From: Spirodela intermedia
Lineage: Eukaryota > Streptophyta > Magnoliopsida > Alismatales > Araceae
Direction: 5' to 3'
Assembly: GCA_902729315.2 (NCBI GenBank)
Contig: LR746268.1
Span: 1,667,501 to 1,731,500, forward strand
Length of the DNA stretch: 64,000 nucleotides
In this document: positions 1 through 13,739 of the stretch, piece after piece
Layout of the letters: the number at the start of each line of letters is the position of its first letter
How positions within the stretch are numbered: position 1 is the first letter of the stretch
Notes under the pieces: generated by a model
Told to the model about the DNA's origin: nothing
Database searches by the model: none
What the model saw: only the letters and a program-made list of their open reading frames with translations
Translations under genes and position numbers: made by a program

Positions 1-3000
1 GGTGATGATGATAGTTTTTACCATTTATGAGGCATTGAGGAAGTATTTATCTCTCCTCTTCATAGGTGGGGTATGTATGGATTATATGGGAGGCCACTTT
101 TGAGCCTTGATGTAGTCTTTGAGTGGATCTCTTGACACACATAATGCTAGTTGAGTACAACGAGGAGAGTTGTATAATAGGAAAGAGTACATGGAAATTT
201 TATATGGAAATTTTTGGAATTCTAAGACAAGATTCAACTTTGTTTACTTCACATAATTTTCTTTTCAAGTTTCATTTCACAAAGTAATGTTATAGAGATC
301 TTGTTAGGGTATATTTGGTGTTTCTACTTACATAGCCGATAAGCACCCTCACTTCTAATGAAAATATCATATTTTCATCACTTAAAATTATATAAGTCTC
401 ACCTATTTTTTACCTTTTTTTTGTTAAGGTGTGATGAGAAAATATAATTGTTCAATTTCTTTTTTAGATGCCTACATGAAAAGTTAAGATAAGAATGTTG
501 AAATTTGAAATATTGTGTGAACATTAAATATATTGTTTAATAGCTACAATAATTGAAAAAGATCTAAGTCATCTAAAATATTCATTGGAAACTTTATAGG
601 CTTCGTTTTTAAGAGAAATGATATTTTAAATACTGAAATTACTTTTATGTTAAAATTGAGATTATTCAATTTTAAAATTTCCAAAAATTAAGATTTATTT
701 TTTTGGCATATATGAACCAAGTGGAAAATTTTAGTGACTTTTGAGAAACCAAAAATATGATTTATTTTAGAATAAGTATTCAACAACACCTACTAATAAA
801 TAGACTATTAGAAAATAAATGAATTATGTCATTTTGTAATTGAAACAACCTTAATGACTAGGCTATATTCATAGTTTATTTATTTATTTTATAAAGGTGA
901 CTACCTTGTTTCCGTTCAAAACTTTGATCTTGATATCCATTGTCATTACTATTGATATGTTGCATAGGTTTACATAAACTACCTTAGTCCCTTCTGAGTC
1001 TCTTTATAGGTATTTTGCAATCTAAATACACCAGTTATAAAAATAAAATAACCACCCTCCCATATCCTAATGACTTTGATACTCTAAAGTTAGATGGAAG
1101 CTTATTTTTGTCATTTTCATTATTTGAAAAGAGTTAAAAAGTATGTTTAGAAAATATTTGGGCACATCTCACCAATTGCAATGTAAATTTAATTGAGGGA
1201 CATAACTAAGGGTAAAGTATTCTCTAGAGGTGCATAAAAAATACTGATAAATGTTAGGCCTTTTGGTAGCCTAAAACTTAAAAGTACTATTTTACCATAC
1301 ATATATCTCAAATGTGTTGGGAAACATCAACACATATTTTATGATATTGGATTTAATTTCAAGACCCAAATATCGAAACATGGCAAGGAAGGCTCAACGC
1401 TACAGTTGCTTTGTTTTACTAACTATTAACTCTTGTTGTAAAGGATTTTGATGTTGAAAAATAGAACTATAAAGAAAATCTGATGATGAATATGGTTTCG
1501 TTGCTCTAATGGTTAGGTGAAGATCTAAATTCAGAGATATAGTCTATTTTCTATTTGGTTTTTTTTAGGTGTAAATATATAAAAAGAATAAGCTATGAAG
1601 ATGTTAAAATGAAAAAAGTTGACTTACGAGAAAAATAACATTTTTTAGAAAGAAAACTACTAAAAAAGATCAAGTGAGTCTACTGTGAGTTGATCCAACA
1701 ACCATATGGATCGACCCAACAATAAAATGGGTCAACCCAACAATTGGTGATCCAAAATGGGTTAACTCAAGAGAGAGTAAAAGTAAAATTTCTCTATGAA
1801 ATATGAAATGACACAAAATTTGACGTTATTGACAGGTGTTGGAGGATCTTTGTTCATCTATATGACATATGGCATATCTAATGATCAAATATTTAGATAA
1901 TCTCTATTGACAAGTATGCATAATGATTTGGTCAAAATCTAGTTCTATAAATCAACTCATGCATTAACTTAGGAAATCATCGGTTAATCAGATCTTACTC
2001 ATTTGAATTCCAATGGTTGAGTTGATAAGATCTATAAATTTCTTATCACATGAACTTTCATTTGACCACCAATTATGCATCAAATTAACCTGTGCAGTAT
2101 AAATCATCGTTCACCTTTTAGAGCAAGTACAACAATGTTTAAACTTCTTCAAGTATGTTGAAACTTCATGGGATTAGTGACTCCCTTACATAATAGACTT
2201 CACATGTCTATCACTATAAGCTAAACACCAAGGTACCTAGTTGTCTTTCTACCTCTTGTTACAAGTACTCTATCAAATCATCTTCACATAAGAAATGAAG
2301 TTATACATTAGATTTTCTAACATGCTAGTTTTCATAGAGAAATATCAATATTTTCTCTCTTGACATTTACTTTGATTTGGTTGGCTCAACCCATGGGTTA
2401 TATATTTGCTTCACATAAGAAATGAGGTTATATGAATTTGAAATGATATTCCGATATTGATATGTTAGGATACATTTCCCTAATCAAGATACATTAACCA
2501 TGGGTTGATACAATTTTTGGCTTCATATCAAAATGGTTCAATATGCACTTTTGTGAATATATACATTTCTCTTTCCTTGGGTGGGTCAACCCATGGCTTG
2601 AAAACTCTCTCTCCACTTGGCTTACTTCTAACATATTCTCTTTTGCTTTGATTTTACTTAGATTGGAGTGCATAAGTTTTCTTCAAATGAGGTCTAAAAA
2701 ACATACTTTTACAATCTAAAGATTTAGATCTTGTTTTTTTGGTTAGTATATTCAATTGTATTTCTTAGTAGTTTTTCATTTTATCTATATAGGATTAATT
2801 GTTGCCATCAAAATCATAAACCAAATGATACTTATGTTGCACTAGCTCAAGTTAAAATAAACGTTGAATACCATGGTGTCAACTAGCCTTTGCTAGATTT
2901 CTTGGCTCTAGCTAACCCATTTAGATTAGCACTTAGTTAATGTCGTCTAGATTCATGGCTCTAGAGGCCAACAAAATTAACATTTAACTAATCTCTTGTA

Positions 3001-5616
3001 AGTCCATGAATCTAGGTCAGCTAAAATATCATATGTACTCAAATATCAATCAAGATCAAGTAAATGCTCTTGCAATTTTTCTCAAAGCTTTCAAGGTTGT
3101 AACCTTATTTGGAGATGGAGGTGTTTGAGTGCTTAAGAAGAACATTGAATTCAATTCTTCAATAATTTTTCCCTAGAGTTTTGGGTGCAATGAGTCTTAT
3201 ATAAGAGCAACTTTTCCTGACTTTTGACAATTTTAACAACCACCCAAATGTGAGGGCATAGTCTAACTATTTTTGGAGTATTTTAGGTTTTTGTTATGTT
3301 CCTATTTTTGGCATATGCTTAACTTCTTTATAGTTGTGGTTATACACATGAGACAACTTCTTTAATGCTATGAAGATGAAATAGAAAATTTACAGTAAAC
3401 TAGCTCTATTTTGTTTTAATTTCACAAGCTAAATTAGAGGAATTTCAATGTAATCAAGGGTCATGAAGATGTTTGAATTTATGATGTTAAATTATCATTT
3501 AAATTTTATATATATTTTCTCAAAATTTGAGGTTTGGTCTTTCTTGATGCTGACAACATGAATATAAAGATAATTGATAAATTCAGAATTATAGAACTTT
3601 ATGATCAAATGATCTAAATTATAGTTTTTGAGAAAATCCTTAAAACTAGGGAGAATTAACCCAAAGGTAAAATGATAATTTTATATCATTTGACAAATGA
3701 AATATCAACTTGAATGTCCCCAAATATGTTTTAGGTGGTGTAATATGATTTTATGTTTTGAAGTAACCTTATTTACATGAGTTTGCCGTTTTTATACTGT
3801 AGTCACATGTCAATATAGAGGAGAGAGAAAGAGACCATTAAGTATGTGTAAAATGAAAAAATAGAACTTAATTATTAGAGTGTACATGAATCTACAACCT
3901 AAAACTAGAGACTATCAACTATGACTCGCCTATAGTCTAAAACTAGACAATAATAGTGAGGTGTTAATTTTTTTGGCCTCTTAGAGCCATGAATCTAAAA
4001 GAGAAGTTGATGATGTTGGGTTAAGGGATTTGATATTGATGATTAATCATATAAATATAATATAAAAATTAATTTGACATATATTTGAATAGACTAAGAA
4101 AAATCACTTAAATAATGAAGATCTAAATCATTAGATCTATGTTCTTTTGTCATGCAAAGATGATTTATGAGCATCATATGACAAAAGTAAAAGTTCATCA
4201 TACATTATGCATCATCCTAAATCAAATTAAAACTAGATAAAAAGATTTAGAAGAAATATAAAATAAGAGGGAAAAGTGTGTGTTGGCCCACTTTAGGAAA
4301 GAAATTGTGTCAACCCACAAAAGAGTATGTCAACCCAATCTAGTATGAAGAAAAAATATATTAACCTAGGAAAGCCAAACCAAATCTTGTGAAAGAAGAA
4401 GTATCTTTTCTCTACAAAATTTACCAGTAGTTAACTCATTAGAGAGCTGACCCACATTTACATCAAAGTAACTTTTGATTGATCATATCTCAAATATGTG
4501 ATTTCTTGCTCGTAAAAACTTTTTCTACTACTAAAATCACCCATAACAACAAAAAAGATATAGTTCAACATCAAAACAAAATCATTCTCTCTTTAAAATT
4601 GATTTTCATAGTGTAACAACTTTTGGAGAGCACTTGTAACAAGAATAAATTAAGCTAGTGCCTTGATGTTTGATGTGGGGTGATATATTTGTGAAATTTA
4701 TCATGTAAAGGATTCTCTAATGCAATGATGTTCGACTATATTTATTTTAAGGGTCTTTAGTACATATACAATTTAAACCAAAAGGTAAAACTTAGTGTTT
4801 TGAAGGCTTCAATCCTCTGATATCTTGTTGATGAAATTTTGGCATGAAAGAGTATTGAAAAACTTAAGCACCAACTGATCTTCATTACCTCTAAATACTT
4901 AAGATTGTTGCAATCAGGCTTAGATTCTTTGGAGGAGGGTTGGTGAACTTCTTAGCTATTTTCTAGATTTTCTCTCTTCATACATTCTCTATTTTTCTTC
5001 CTCTCATGGTCAAAACCTTAATCTAGGTGCAACACTCTTGTTTTACTCACCTTAATGGGTTGTAATGGTTGTCATAACAACTAGTTTAGCAATCCATTTT
5101 GGGCTGCACTCATGCTTGAAATTTGAACATAAAACATGTTTATTAATCTTTCAAAGTTCACAACAATTCAAAATCTTCGAGTTTCAATTCACTATTTGTC
5201 AAATTGTGTTTTTCTTCAAACTAGTTTTCGAATGAGTAGTCACTTATTCATATTTTTGTCATCACCTTGTGGCAAAAAATCATTTTAATCATGTGCTATT
5301 CATATGAACCATTTTACCATTTAGTGGCTTTCATCTGATTCAATTACATGATTTAATCTATGATAATTCACAATATATATAATATGATAAATTATCATCT
5401 AGAAGTTACCAAATCATCCATTATCAACATCAAAATATTTGAGGATCTCAAAACAACCATCAACTCAATGTGTCAAAACACTACATTGACCAAGATCAGT
5501 TTATGTCAACCTGACATCTTTTATGTTGACCACTTATTGTGAGTTGGCAAAAGCTAATAGAAAAAAAATTGACTCCCCCTCTTAGTATATAATTCATCTA
5601 ACAAGAGAAACAATAT
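1..5616. other. AT-rich intergenic DNA, no gene recognised
   Basis: This stretch is strongly AT-rich and every frame is closed by frequent stops. The only sizeable ORF (5360-5542, 60 codons) has no recognisable motif. Short imperfect repeats occur: a 23-base sequence starting CTTCACATAAGAAATGA at 2282 recurs at 2409, and the motif GGGTCAACCCA and close variants recur between 1.7 and 4.4 kb. It most likely consists of older repeat debris flanking the copia element that starts at about 5.6 kb. I see no tRNA, rRNA or conserved coding segment. Confidence 0.6.
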
Positions 5617-6876
5617 TGTGTCGATGCCTTTTTTTTTGACATTTCTGAGTGAAAACTCATTTATAAAATATTAATAGAATATTTTCTCAACAAAAAATTG
5701 ATTTCAGACTTACATTACAAGCTTGGTATTTTTGAAAAATATTCTAAATATATATTGATGATACTTAAATAATCTTATGACTAACAACGAATCTAAGGAG
5801 TTATATCATTTAGATATTTTCTTGATGAATTAATATAGTTCATATAGGATGAAGGTTTTAGAAAATAAAAACATAAAGTCACATGCAGGATCCAAAAGAC
5901 CAAAACGACATGATGTTAAAAGCATTAATGATAAAAACACCTAGAAAAATGGACAGTAATACATAGGCATAATACATGGAGATAACAACAAGCTTACGTG
6001 GAGAAGTGCCATGCATTTGAGTCTGACCTTGAAACCAAGATTGTCCATTGATAAACTATGAATCTCCAAAAAAACTTTTAAGGATAAAAAATGTGAAAAT
6101 AAGAAAGTTCAAATGAAAGAACAAACAAATGTCACTGTTTTTTAGTGTATTGGTGGAGTAACGAGAAAAATTTTGAATTCATGTGACTATTTTTCAAGTA
6201 ATGCAAAATATTGGAGAATAAAAGGGAGGAGCTTATGAAGAAGAAGATTTAACTTTAAGTGAATAAATCTATCTACCACATTCATTCATGCTCAAAGAAC
6301 GAATTTACAGGATTCATTAAAGTCAAGCTGCTGCATGCTTCAAAAAAACAGTTGAAAACTACATACAACTCACACTACTCTGGTGATTCGACTCAACTCT
6401 TGCTTCAAAAGTTAACTCTTTCCCTCAGGTCCTAAGGTACCTAGGTGTTGAGTGGAAAGAGACTTGGACTAAGGCACAATGTGCTGAGAACTTACTAGCA
6501 CTTGTGAAGGGTGTGGTCTCTGAGGAGGCTAGCATATTTGACTATGGCATGTGGTGTTGATAGTCAAACTATACCCATGAGGGGTGTGGTCTTTATAGAG
6601 ATTCAGAAAAAAAGATCCTTCAAGACTAGACGTAGCTTAGTGAGGAGTGAACTAATATAAAAACTATCTATCTCCTTCATGGTGACAAGAGGGAGAGAGA
6701 TTAGAGTAAACTCACGTATAAAGAGAGACTAACTTAAATAAACTTGTACCTAGAATAAAAAAGATATGTGAGAACCTTAGTTGATACATACACTCATAAA
6801 CATAACATAAAAATAGAAAAAAAAAACATAAGAAATCAATTCACCATCCCTTGTGGTGCTCTACTTAGTCACATCA
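5617..6876 (+). repeat. Copia 5' LTR
   Basis: This segment aligns by eye with 15967-17569 plus 24574-24678. Shared blocks include TATATTGATGATACTT (5751 region and 16113 region), AACCATTAGAG-type and GAGAACCT-type tails, and a common end resembling ACTTAGTCACATCA. The copy is about 1.26 kb, shorter than the 3' LTR, which carries an extra array of about 87-bp units. It ends just before the gag start. No intact initiator-methionine tRNA primer site (TGGTATCAGAGC) is visible, so the primer-binding site has decayed. Confidence 0.6.
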
Positions 6877-6941
6877 AACCCAAGAATTGAAATTAAAGCC
6901 CACCTTGATCAATCAATATTAAAACATATCAATATTTTTCT

Positions 6942-7770
6942 ATGGCTAGCGAAATAATTGAATCCTCAAACCCTAAACCACTCATGTTTGATAGAAAAAA
7001 TTATGTAGTTTGGAAAACTAGAGTTAAAATATATGCTATGGGTCATCGATCAAAAGTGTGGAAGATGATTAAGATTGGTCTACATAAAGCCTCAAATAAG
7101 TCTGTAGAGAAACAAACCTCAATGTTAAATGCTAGAGTTATGAATATTTTGCTTAGTCCTATTAATGTATCTGAATTTAATTGTGTTAAGTTTTGAGATA
7201 GTGAAAGAAATTTGGGACAAGTTTAAAGTAACTTACAAAGGTATATCTCATATGAAAGATACCAAGATTGACATCTTGGTTGTCAAATATGAAAAAAGGA
7301 GAATCTATTAGTGATCTCGTCAAGAGATTTTATGAAATAGTTAATGATATGAGAAACCTTAGTAAAACCTTCTCAAATAAAGATGTAAAATAAAAGTTAC
7401 TCAAGAAATTGACTGATGACTAGATGATAAAGAAGATGGCAATCGTAGAATCTAAGAATCTAAATAATTTAACTCTAGATGAAATTTTTAGTACACTACT
7501 AAACAATGAAATTGAGGTAGTTAGAAGTAGAGCCCTCTCAGGAAAGAGAGCTACAAAGATCACCCTCACAACAATTAAGAGATCAAATGAAGATGAAGAA
7601 ATCGCGTTGTTGTCTAAATAGTTGAACAAGTTGTGGAAGAGAAACAACAATCCCATTCAAATGAAAAGTAAGAGTTAATCTCTTGAAAATTCAAAAAATC
7701 TCTATTTTGAGTGTAAGAAACAAGGCCATTTCAAGGCCAACTACCCACTATTGAAGAGGAAGAATTCAAG
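6942..7770 (+). pseudogene. Copia gag remnant
   Basis: The first 84 codons (6942-7196) start MASEIIESSNPKPLMFDRKN and include a VWKTRVKIYAMG segment, as in the N-terminal part of copia gag proteins. Frameshifts follow. A continuing frame at 7424-7621 has the helical gag region. At about 7710-7750 the zinc knuckle reads ECKKQGHFKANY, where the first and last cysteines of the expected CX2CX4HX4C box are lost. The product would be the nucleocapsid precursor, but this copy is broken. Confidence 0.6.
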
Positions 7771-8869
7771 CCAAAGACAGTAGGCAATGATGACTACATA
7801 GAGTGACAACAATTACAGCAGAGCCGAAGAGACTAAAGGGAGGAAAGATATCTGCCCAATAACTAGATCATCAGAGGTATACAATCTTGAGTACTCTCCC
7901 TCATACAGTTAGTCACAAGATGATCTTGATGAACTTATGAATGTATTTGAAACTATTAGACTTCAATTGAAGGCTTCACAAAAAGAAAATCATATAATCA
8001 AAAAGTCAAATAGTGATCTAGAAAATAAAATTAAGTATCACACCACCTAGCTGACAGTTTAGAGAAAGAGAATGAAAACCTTATAGAAACAGTTAGTAGA
8101 TAAAAAAGAAAAAGGAGGATACATCCTCTCATACAATCACACCCCTTGTCACTGAAAAAAAATAGAATATAATTTTTGTCACACCAGAAAAATTAGAAAA
8201 TGATGATGAACTTAGGAGCCAAAGATCCATGCAAGAATCATGTGATCCAGACATAAAGTGTCATGCACATGAAACACATAATCTCTAGGTTATGTTTTAG
8301 AAAACCAAGAACTGAGGAAAAAAATGATAGCTTGAGTATGGAAATTAGACAGTCGACATAAAAGGATCACTGATTATAAAAGAAAATTTCTAATTTGAGA
8401 TTATACTATGACAAATTATGCAATAGTTAAAAGGCATTAGACATGTTATTAGAAAGTCAAAACTCGTCACTTAGTTTGTATAAACCCAAGGCAATTTGGG
8501 TGTCCCAATTGAAAACGTCATTATGCTTTTTAGGGGGGTTCCCAATTTGGGCTACTTCACAATTGTACTTACATAGTGGGTGTTTAATAAACATGATCAG
8601 ATATCATAATTGACTATCCTCATTCAAACCTAAAGATGGAGAAGAAATGACATTTGGGGATGACAAAAAGGAAAACATTTATGTTATAGAGATATTTCTT
8701 GAAATGATAAATATGTTGTTAAAGATATCATATTTGTTGACATATTAAAGCATAATCTAAATAGTATTAGTAAACTTTGTCACAATGACATGGAAGTTTG
8801 GTTTAGAAAAAGACAAATTTCTAATTTTAAATGATAACAATGGTGAAGTTATGTTCATTGGTGATAAAA

Positions 8870-9700
8870 TGAAAAATGTTTATGTCATCAATCTTAAGAA
8901 GTTAGCTAAATCAAATGTCTGTGTTGTGTTTAAAAATGATAAAGAAGAAATGGTTCTTTGACGTAGAAGGCTTGGATATGTGAACATTAAAATAATTGAA
9001 AAATTATCAAAATTAGATTTAATTAGAGGACTACTTAAACTCACAAACATGGAAAACAACATATGTGAGAGTTGCATCAAGGGAAAACAAACCAGAGCAT
9101 AGTTCAAATAAAATAAATTTAACTCTTCAACACAAATTGTAGAATTGATTCATTTAAACTTGCTTAGACCAAGTAAAATTGCTAGGTTATGAGGAAAACT
9201 TTATTGCCTTGTTGTTGTCAATAACTATTCTAGATTTACTTGGGTGTTCTTTTTATTTCATAAAAATGAAAAAAATGATTTCTTTATAAAATTTGCAAAG
9301 AAGATACAAATTGAATTAGGCACACCAATTAGGAAAATTAGTAGTGATCACAGAGGAGATTTGAATATATTATGTTTTCAAAATTCTATGATGAATTAGG
9401 GATCATCAAGGTCTATTTAGTAATGCTTGAGTAACAACATCAAGGTCTGACCCAAATTGCGCAAAGGTCCATGAATTTTCAACACATAGGACTCCTCAAC
9501 ATAATACTTTTTGATCTATCTAAAACCATGATCTCTCTAAATATTTCTGGGTTGAGGCCATTAGCACGGTATGCTATGTTACAATAGAGTGTTTATTGAA
9601 TAAAAATTGAAGAAAACTTCATTTGAACTTTTAAAGAATAGGAAACCAAACATAAATTATTTTAAACCATTCAGATGTCAATGTTTTATTGTTAACAATG
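8870..9700 (+). pseudogene. Copia GAG-pre-integrase and integrase remnant
   Basis: Conceptual translation gives LGYVNIKIIEKLSKLDLI then CESCIKGKQTRA, the usual zinc-binding H/C module before copia integrase. This is followed by KLYCLVVVNNYSRFTWVFF (integrase core, first catalytic Asp position changed to Asn) and GTPIRKISSDHRGD (second Asp region). A C-terminal integrase segment KNRKPNINYFKPFRCQCF lies near 9630-9690. Stops interrupt at least at about 8960 and 9103. Order and motifs are diagnostic of Ty1/copia pol. Confidence 0.6.
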
Positions 9701-10338
9701 AAAATAGGAACTAAGAAGATTCGATCAGTGAAGTGATGAAAGAATACTCTAAGGATACTCTGAAAAATCGTGGGCTTAGAACCATGGTTCTTGAGGAATC
9801 AATACATGTTACCTTATGAGAATGATCATGTCGACACAGGTTATGGAGACATGGAGATATGCCTAGGATAAAGACCTACACAAGTTATGGAGACATGGAG
9901 ATATGCCTAGGAGAAGAAGAAGAGTTACCTTAAAATCAAGCATTGATCTTGAGGATTTACCTAGGACTTGGAGATATGCTAGAAGTCATCCTACTGAAAA
10001 AATTATTGGAGAGTTAAATGATAGAGCTATAACTATATCAAAATTAGAGCAAGTTCACATGGCATTCACTTCCCAAATTGAACTACAAAATATTGATAAT
10101 GCTCTTATAGACTCTAATTAGATGATTGCTATGTAAGATGAATTTAAATAATTCAAAAGAAGTGATTTATTATCTAGTTTCAAGACTTGAAGAGCAAAGT
10201 GTAATTATAAAAAAATGAGCCTTTATGAATAAATTAAATGTGCATATTAGTGATATGAAATAAAGCAAGATTAGTTGATGAATTATGTTGAGGAAGAAAG
10301 GATAAATTATGAAGAAACCTATGACCCTATAGCAAGAC

Positions 10339-12073
10339 TGATAAGTCTTCATTATCATGAGTTAATAATTAGTAAATAATATATTTTTAGCCTTAAATCA
10401 TGATAAATAGACTTATATTTGTGTTAAAGTGTGAAAACTAGTTTTCAATTGATTATCATGAATTTTTGGCTAATTATGTGATTTTCTATAAATTTATATA
10501 ATTTTTATAGTTTTATTTTTTAGATAAATAAAGATAAATAAATAGAAATAAAAATATAGCAAAATGGGGGGGACCCGCCGGCTAGTCGGGCCTGTAAGGG
10601 GGTTGGAAGCGCAGTCAGAGAGGAGCAGCGAGCAAGGGCTCGAGCGACTAGGACCAATGGGGGCACATGTGCGCCACTCCGCTTTCACGTCACCGGTGGC
10701 CAGCATGCTGTGAGGCAAGGAGTGGTCGTACACACGGGAAAAAGAGACTCATTGATTGCAAATGTAATATTACTATATATTCGTTCGAAACTTCGGCGCA
10801 CAAGCGATGTGGGACTAAACCCACATCACACCTTTCCCCGAAAGGCTTCAAAGATTTTAATACCTAAACTACTCCTTATTTTTAAATAGAGATATACCAT
10901 GATGACGTCACTTGATAAAGGCATTATAGTACTTATTTCAATCTCTCTTATGTAGGTAGGCAACTAGTGGGTTTGAATCCTCCCAAAGCCAAAACTGATA
11001 TTTTTATCTGATTATTGTGACTTTCTTACAGATTGCCGGTGAAGGATTAAGCTACCAAAATTGCTAGATCATCAGCAAAAATCTCATCAACGCGATTCGC
11101 ACAGCATTGTTACTAAAATTGTTGAACGATTCACGATAAAAAGATCATGAATCCACCTCTTGTTCTTCGATTGATTGACGAATAAGCTATCGTCGGGAAG
11201 AGGACGATCTGCCGAGAGGCGAGTCGCCACCTCTTGAGAGCGTACTAGATGCGATGAAGAGCCTCATCTTACTACGTGGACTTGAGGATGAAGCTCCCTA
11301 ACACTCGCCCCACCTTCATTCAACTCCTCTCTATCGGGTGACAGTTGCTAGAGAGCCACAAAGTTGCCATTTTTTTCGCTCTGCCGGGTGACAGTCACTG
11401 GAGATGATTTGATGACCCATTTCATTGATCTCTAGACTTTGCAAGATGATCTAAAGATTGCTCATGTCATTCCTGTCCAAGGAGAGCCTTCGAGGCCATG
11501 GACACTACATGACGATCCTTCCAAAGACTCAAGATTCTAGTGCATCACCGACGTATCACCGCTGCGACGTCGGAACTCTATTTTCCTACTTTCAACTTAA
11601 TTTTTGCGTCATTTAGAGATAATTTGTGTGACTTAAATTTACCAAGTTATATTTCATTCAATTACGATTCTTCTAGATTTTACAGATTTTAATTTGATCA
11701 ATTAAATCGTTTGTAATCGCTTACGTAAGAATCGTCGAGTAGAACTCTGTTTCTGCCCGATTCACGTTCGTCGAGCGATGATGTCATCTTGACATCCGCA
11801 CCCTTATTTCCCTTTTTTGTGAATTTTAAATATATTTTATTTTCATTTCCTAGTATAATATCATATTCTTTGAGACAAATTTTGAATAATTACCTGATAT
11901 TATATTACATCCTTGTGATCGGCCAAGAAAATTACCATTATTTTTAAAAGTTTGATTGAATTATAATAAATATATTTGTTCAAAAATACTTTTAAATATC
12001 TGAAAATTAATATTTTCTAGTTTTATAAATTTTAAATTTACATGATTTACTATACAACAACTAAGTCACATCA
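10339..12073 (+). mobile_element. Solo LTR of Athila-type gypsy element, + orientation
   Basis: The segment starts TGATAAGTCTTCATTATC, ends CTAAGTCACATCA (TG...CA) and is 1735 bp long. It is homologous over its length to 17842-19588 and 25463-27716, which lie in the opposite orientation. It interrupts the copia RT: translation before it reads NYEETYDPIARL, and RT resumes after it with QMDVKHTFLNE. The flanking pentanucleotides are AAGAC (10334-10338) and AAAAC (12074-12078), a target-site duplication with one change. No internal region is attached, so it is a solo LTR left by LTR-LTR recombination. Confidence 0.8.
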
Positions 12074-12078
12074 AAAAC

Positions 12079-13393
12079 TTAATGTAATTATAATTTTTTT
12101 ATTATTTCCATGTGCCAATAATTTTAAATTATATCAAATAGATGTTAAGCACACTTTTCTGAATGAATTAATCAAAGAGAAGATATGTGTAGAATAGCCT
12201 CATTGTTTTTAGAATTTTGATTTTCAAATCATATTTTCAAAATTAAAAAAAGTATTATATGGACTAAAACAAGCCCCATGAACTTGGTATGAGAAACTTA
12301 ATTCGATTTTATTATAAAATATTTTTTAGAGAGGAAGTGTAGATTCTACTTTGTTCATCGAAAGAAAGAAAAATTATAGTTTGATTTTTTAAATACAGGT
12401 CGATGATATTATATTTGGAGCAAGTAGTGAATCATTATGCAATGAATTCTCAACATTAATGAAAAATGAATTCGAGATGAGCATGATGGGAGAATTAAAT
12501 TTCTTTTTTAGATTATAAATGAAAAAGCTAGAGAATTAAATTTTTATATCTCAAGAAAAGTATATAAGAGAATTACTTGAGAAATTCAGAATAAAAGATT
12601 TCAAGTCTAAAGAATCTCTAATAGGTATAAACACAATTCTTTCTTAGATTATAAATCAAAAAGGTAGAGAATTAAATTTTTATATCTCAAGAAAAGTATA
12701 TTAGAGAATTACTTGAGAAATTCAGAATAAAAGATTTAAAGTCTAAAGGATCTCTAATAGGTATAAACACAAAATTGGACTCTGATGAACATGAAAAAGA
12801 AGTTAATCAAAAAATATAAAAAATGATGATTAAATCATAATTATATTTGACAGCTAACAAGCCTAATATTTTATTGTGTTTGCATGTGTGCTAGATTTGA
12901 TTCAAATCTGAAAGAATCTCACCTTATTGTAGTTATGAGAATCTTCAGATATTTAATTGAAACAAAGTTGTTAGGTGTATGGTATCTCAAAAACTAGAAT
13001 TTAAATCTTTTAAAATACTGTGATTCAGATTTTGTAGGTTATATGATTGCTCACAAAAGTACAAGCGGTTCATATTTGTTCTTAAGTGGTTGTTTAATCT
13101 CTTGGAATTCTAAAAAATAGAACTTTATAACTTTATCTATTGTAGAGATGGAGTATATGTCTATAGGAAGTTGTTGTGCACATATAATTTTGGTAAAGTA
13201 TCATTTTGAAGATTACAAATTAAAACTAGAACAAGTACCTCTATATTGTGACAACTTCAGTGCTATCAACTTAATCAAAAACCTGGTTTTATACTTTAGA
13301 ACCAAACATACTAAATTAGACATCATTTTATCAGGAATCATATATAGAGAGGAGATATTGAATCACACTTCATTAAAACATCAAAATAGTTGA
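12079..13393 (+). pseudogene. Copia reverse transcriptase and RNase H remnant
   Basis: RT motifs visible on translation are QMDVKHTFLN, KKVLYGLKQAP followed by a stop and TWYEKL, and a VDDIIFGASS block (YVDD region). RNase H follows, with LNLLKYCDSDFVGY-like sequence and, at 13148-13393, MEYMSIGSCCAH and VPLYCDNFSAINLIKN, as in copia RNase H (AEYIA..., CDN.SAI). An internal 136-bp tandem duplication lies at about 12505-12776. Multiple stops make it a pseudogene. Confidence 0.7.
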
Positions 13394-13739
13394 CTGACAT
13401 ATTCAAAAATTCTTTTCTGGAAATAGATTTTATTCAATTATCCATGAACTTGGTATGTGCAGAAAGACTAATGTTTTATCTTGAGTTTCTATTAATTGAT
13501 GAATGAATGATGAAGTTTGCGATCTATTCAGAACTTCTCTTTTCATCATCCTCTATTTTGTTTTGTTGTTCACATTGAGTGAATGAATGTTTTAAAATAT
13601 TTAGTTTTATGATAAAAATCTTTCAAAAGGTTGAGCAACAAGTATTACATCATTACTTATCTTAGAAAGTTTTTCTTTTTATATACCCTTCTGTCTATAA
13701 AAGAGGTGTAGCTTCATTTGTTTGAAAATGCTCAAACTC

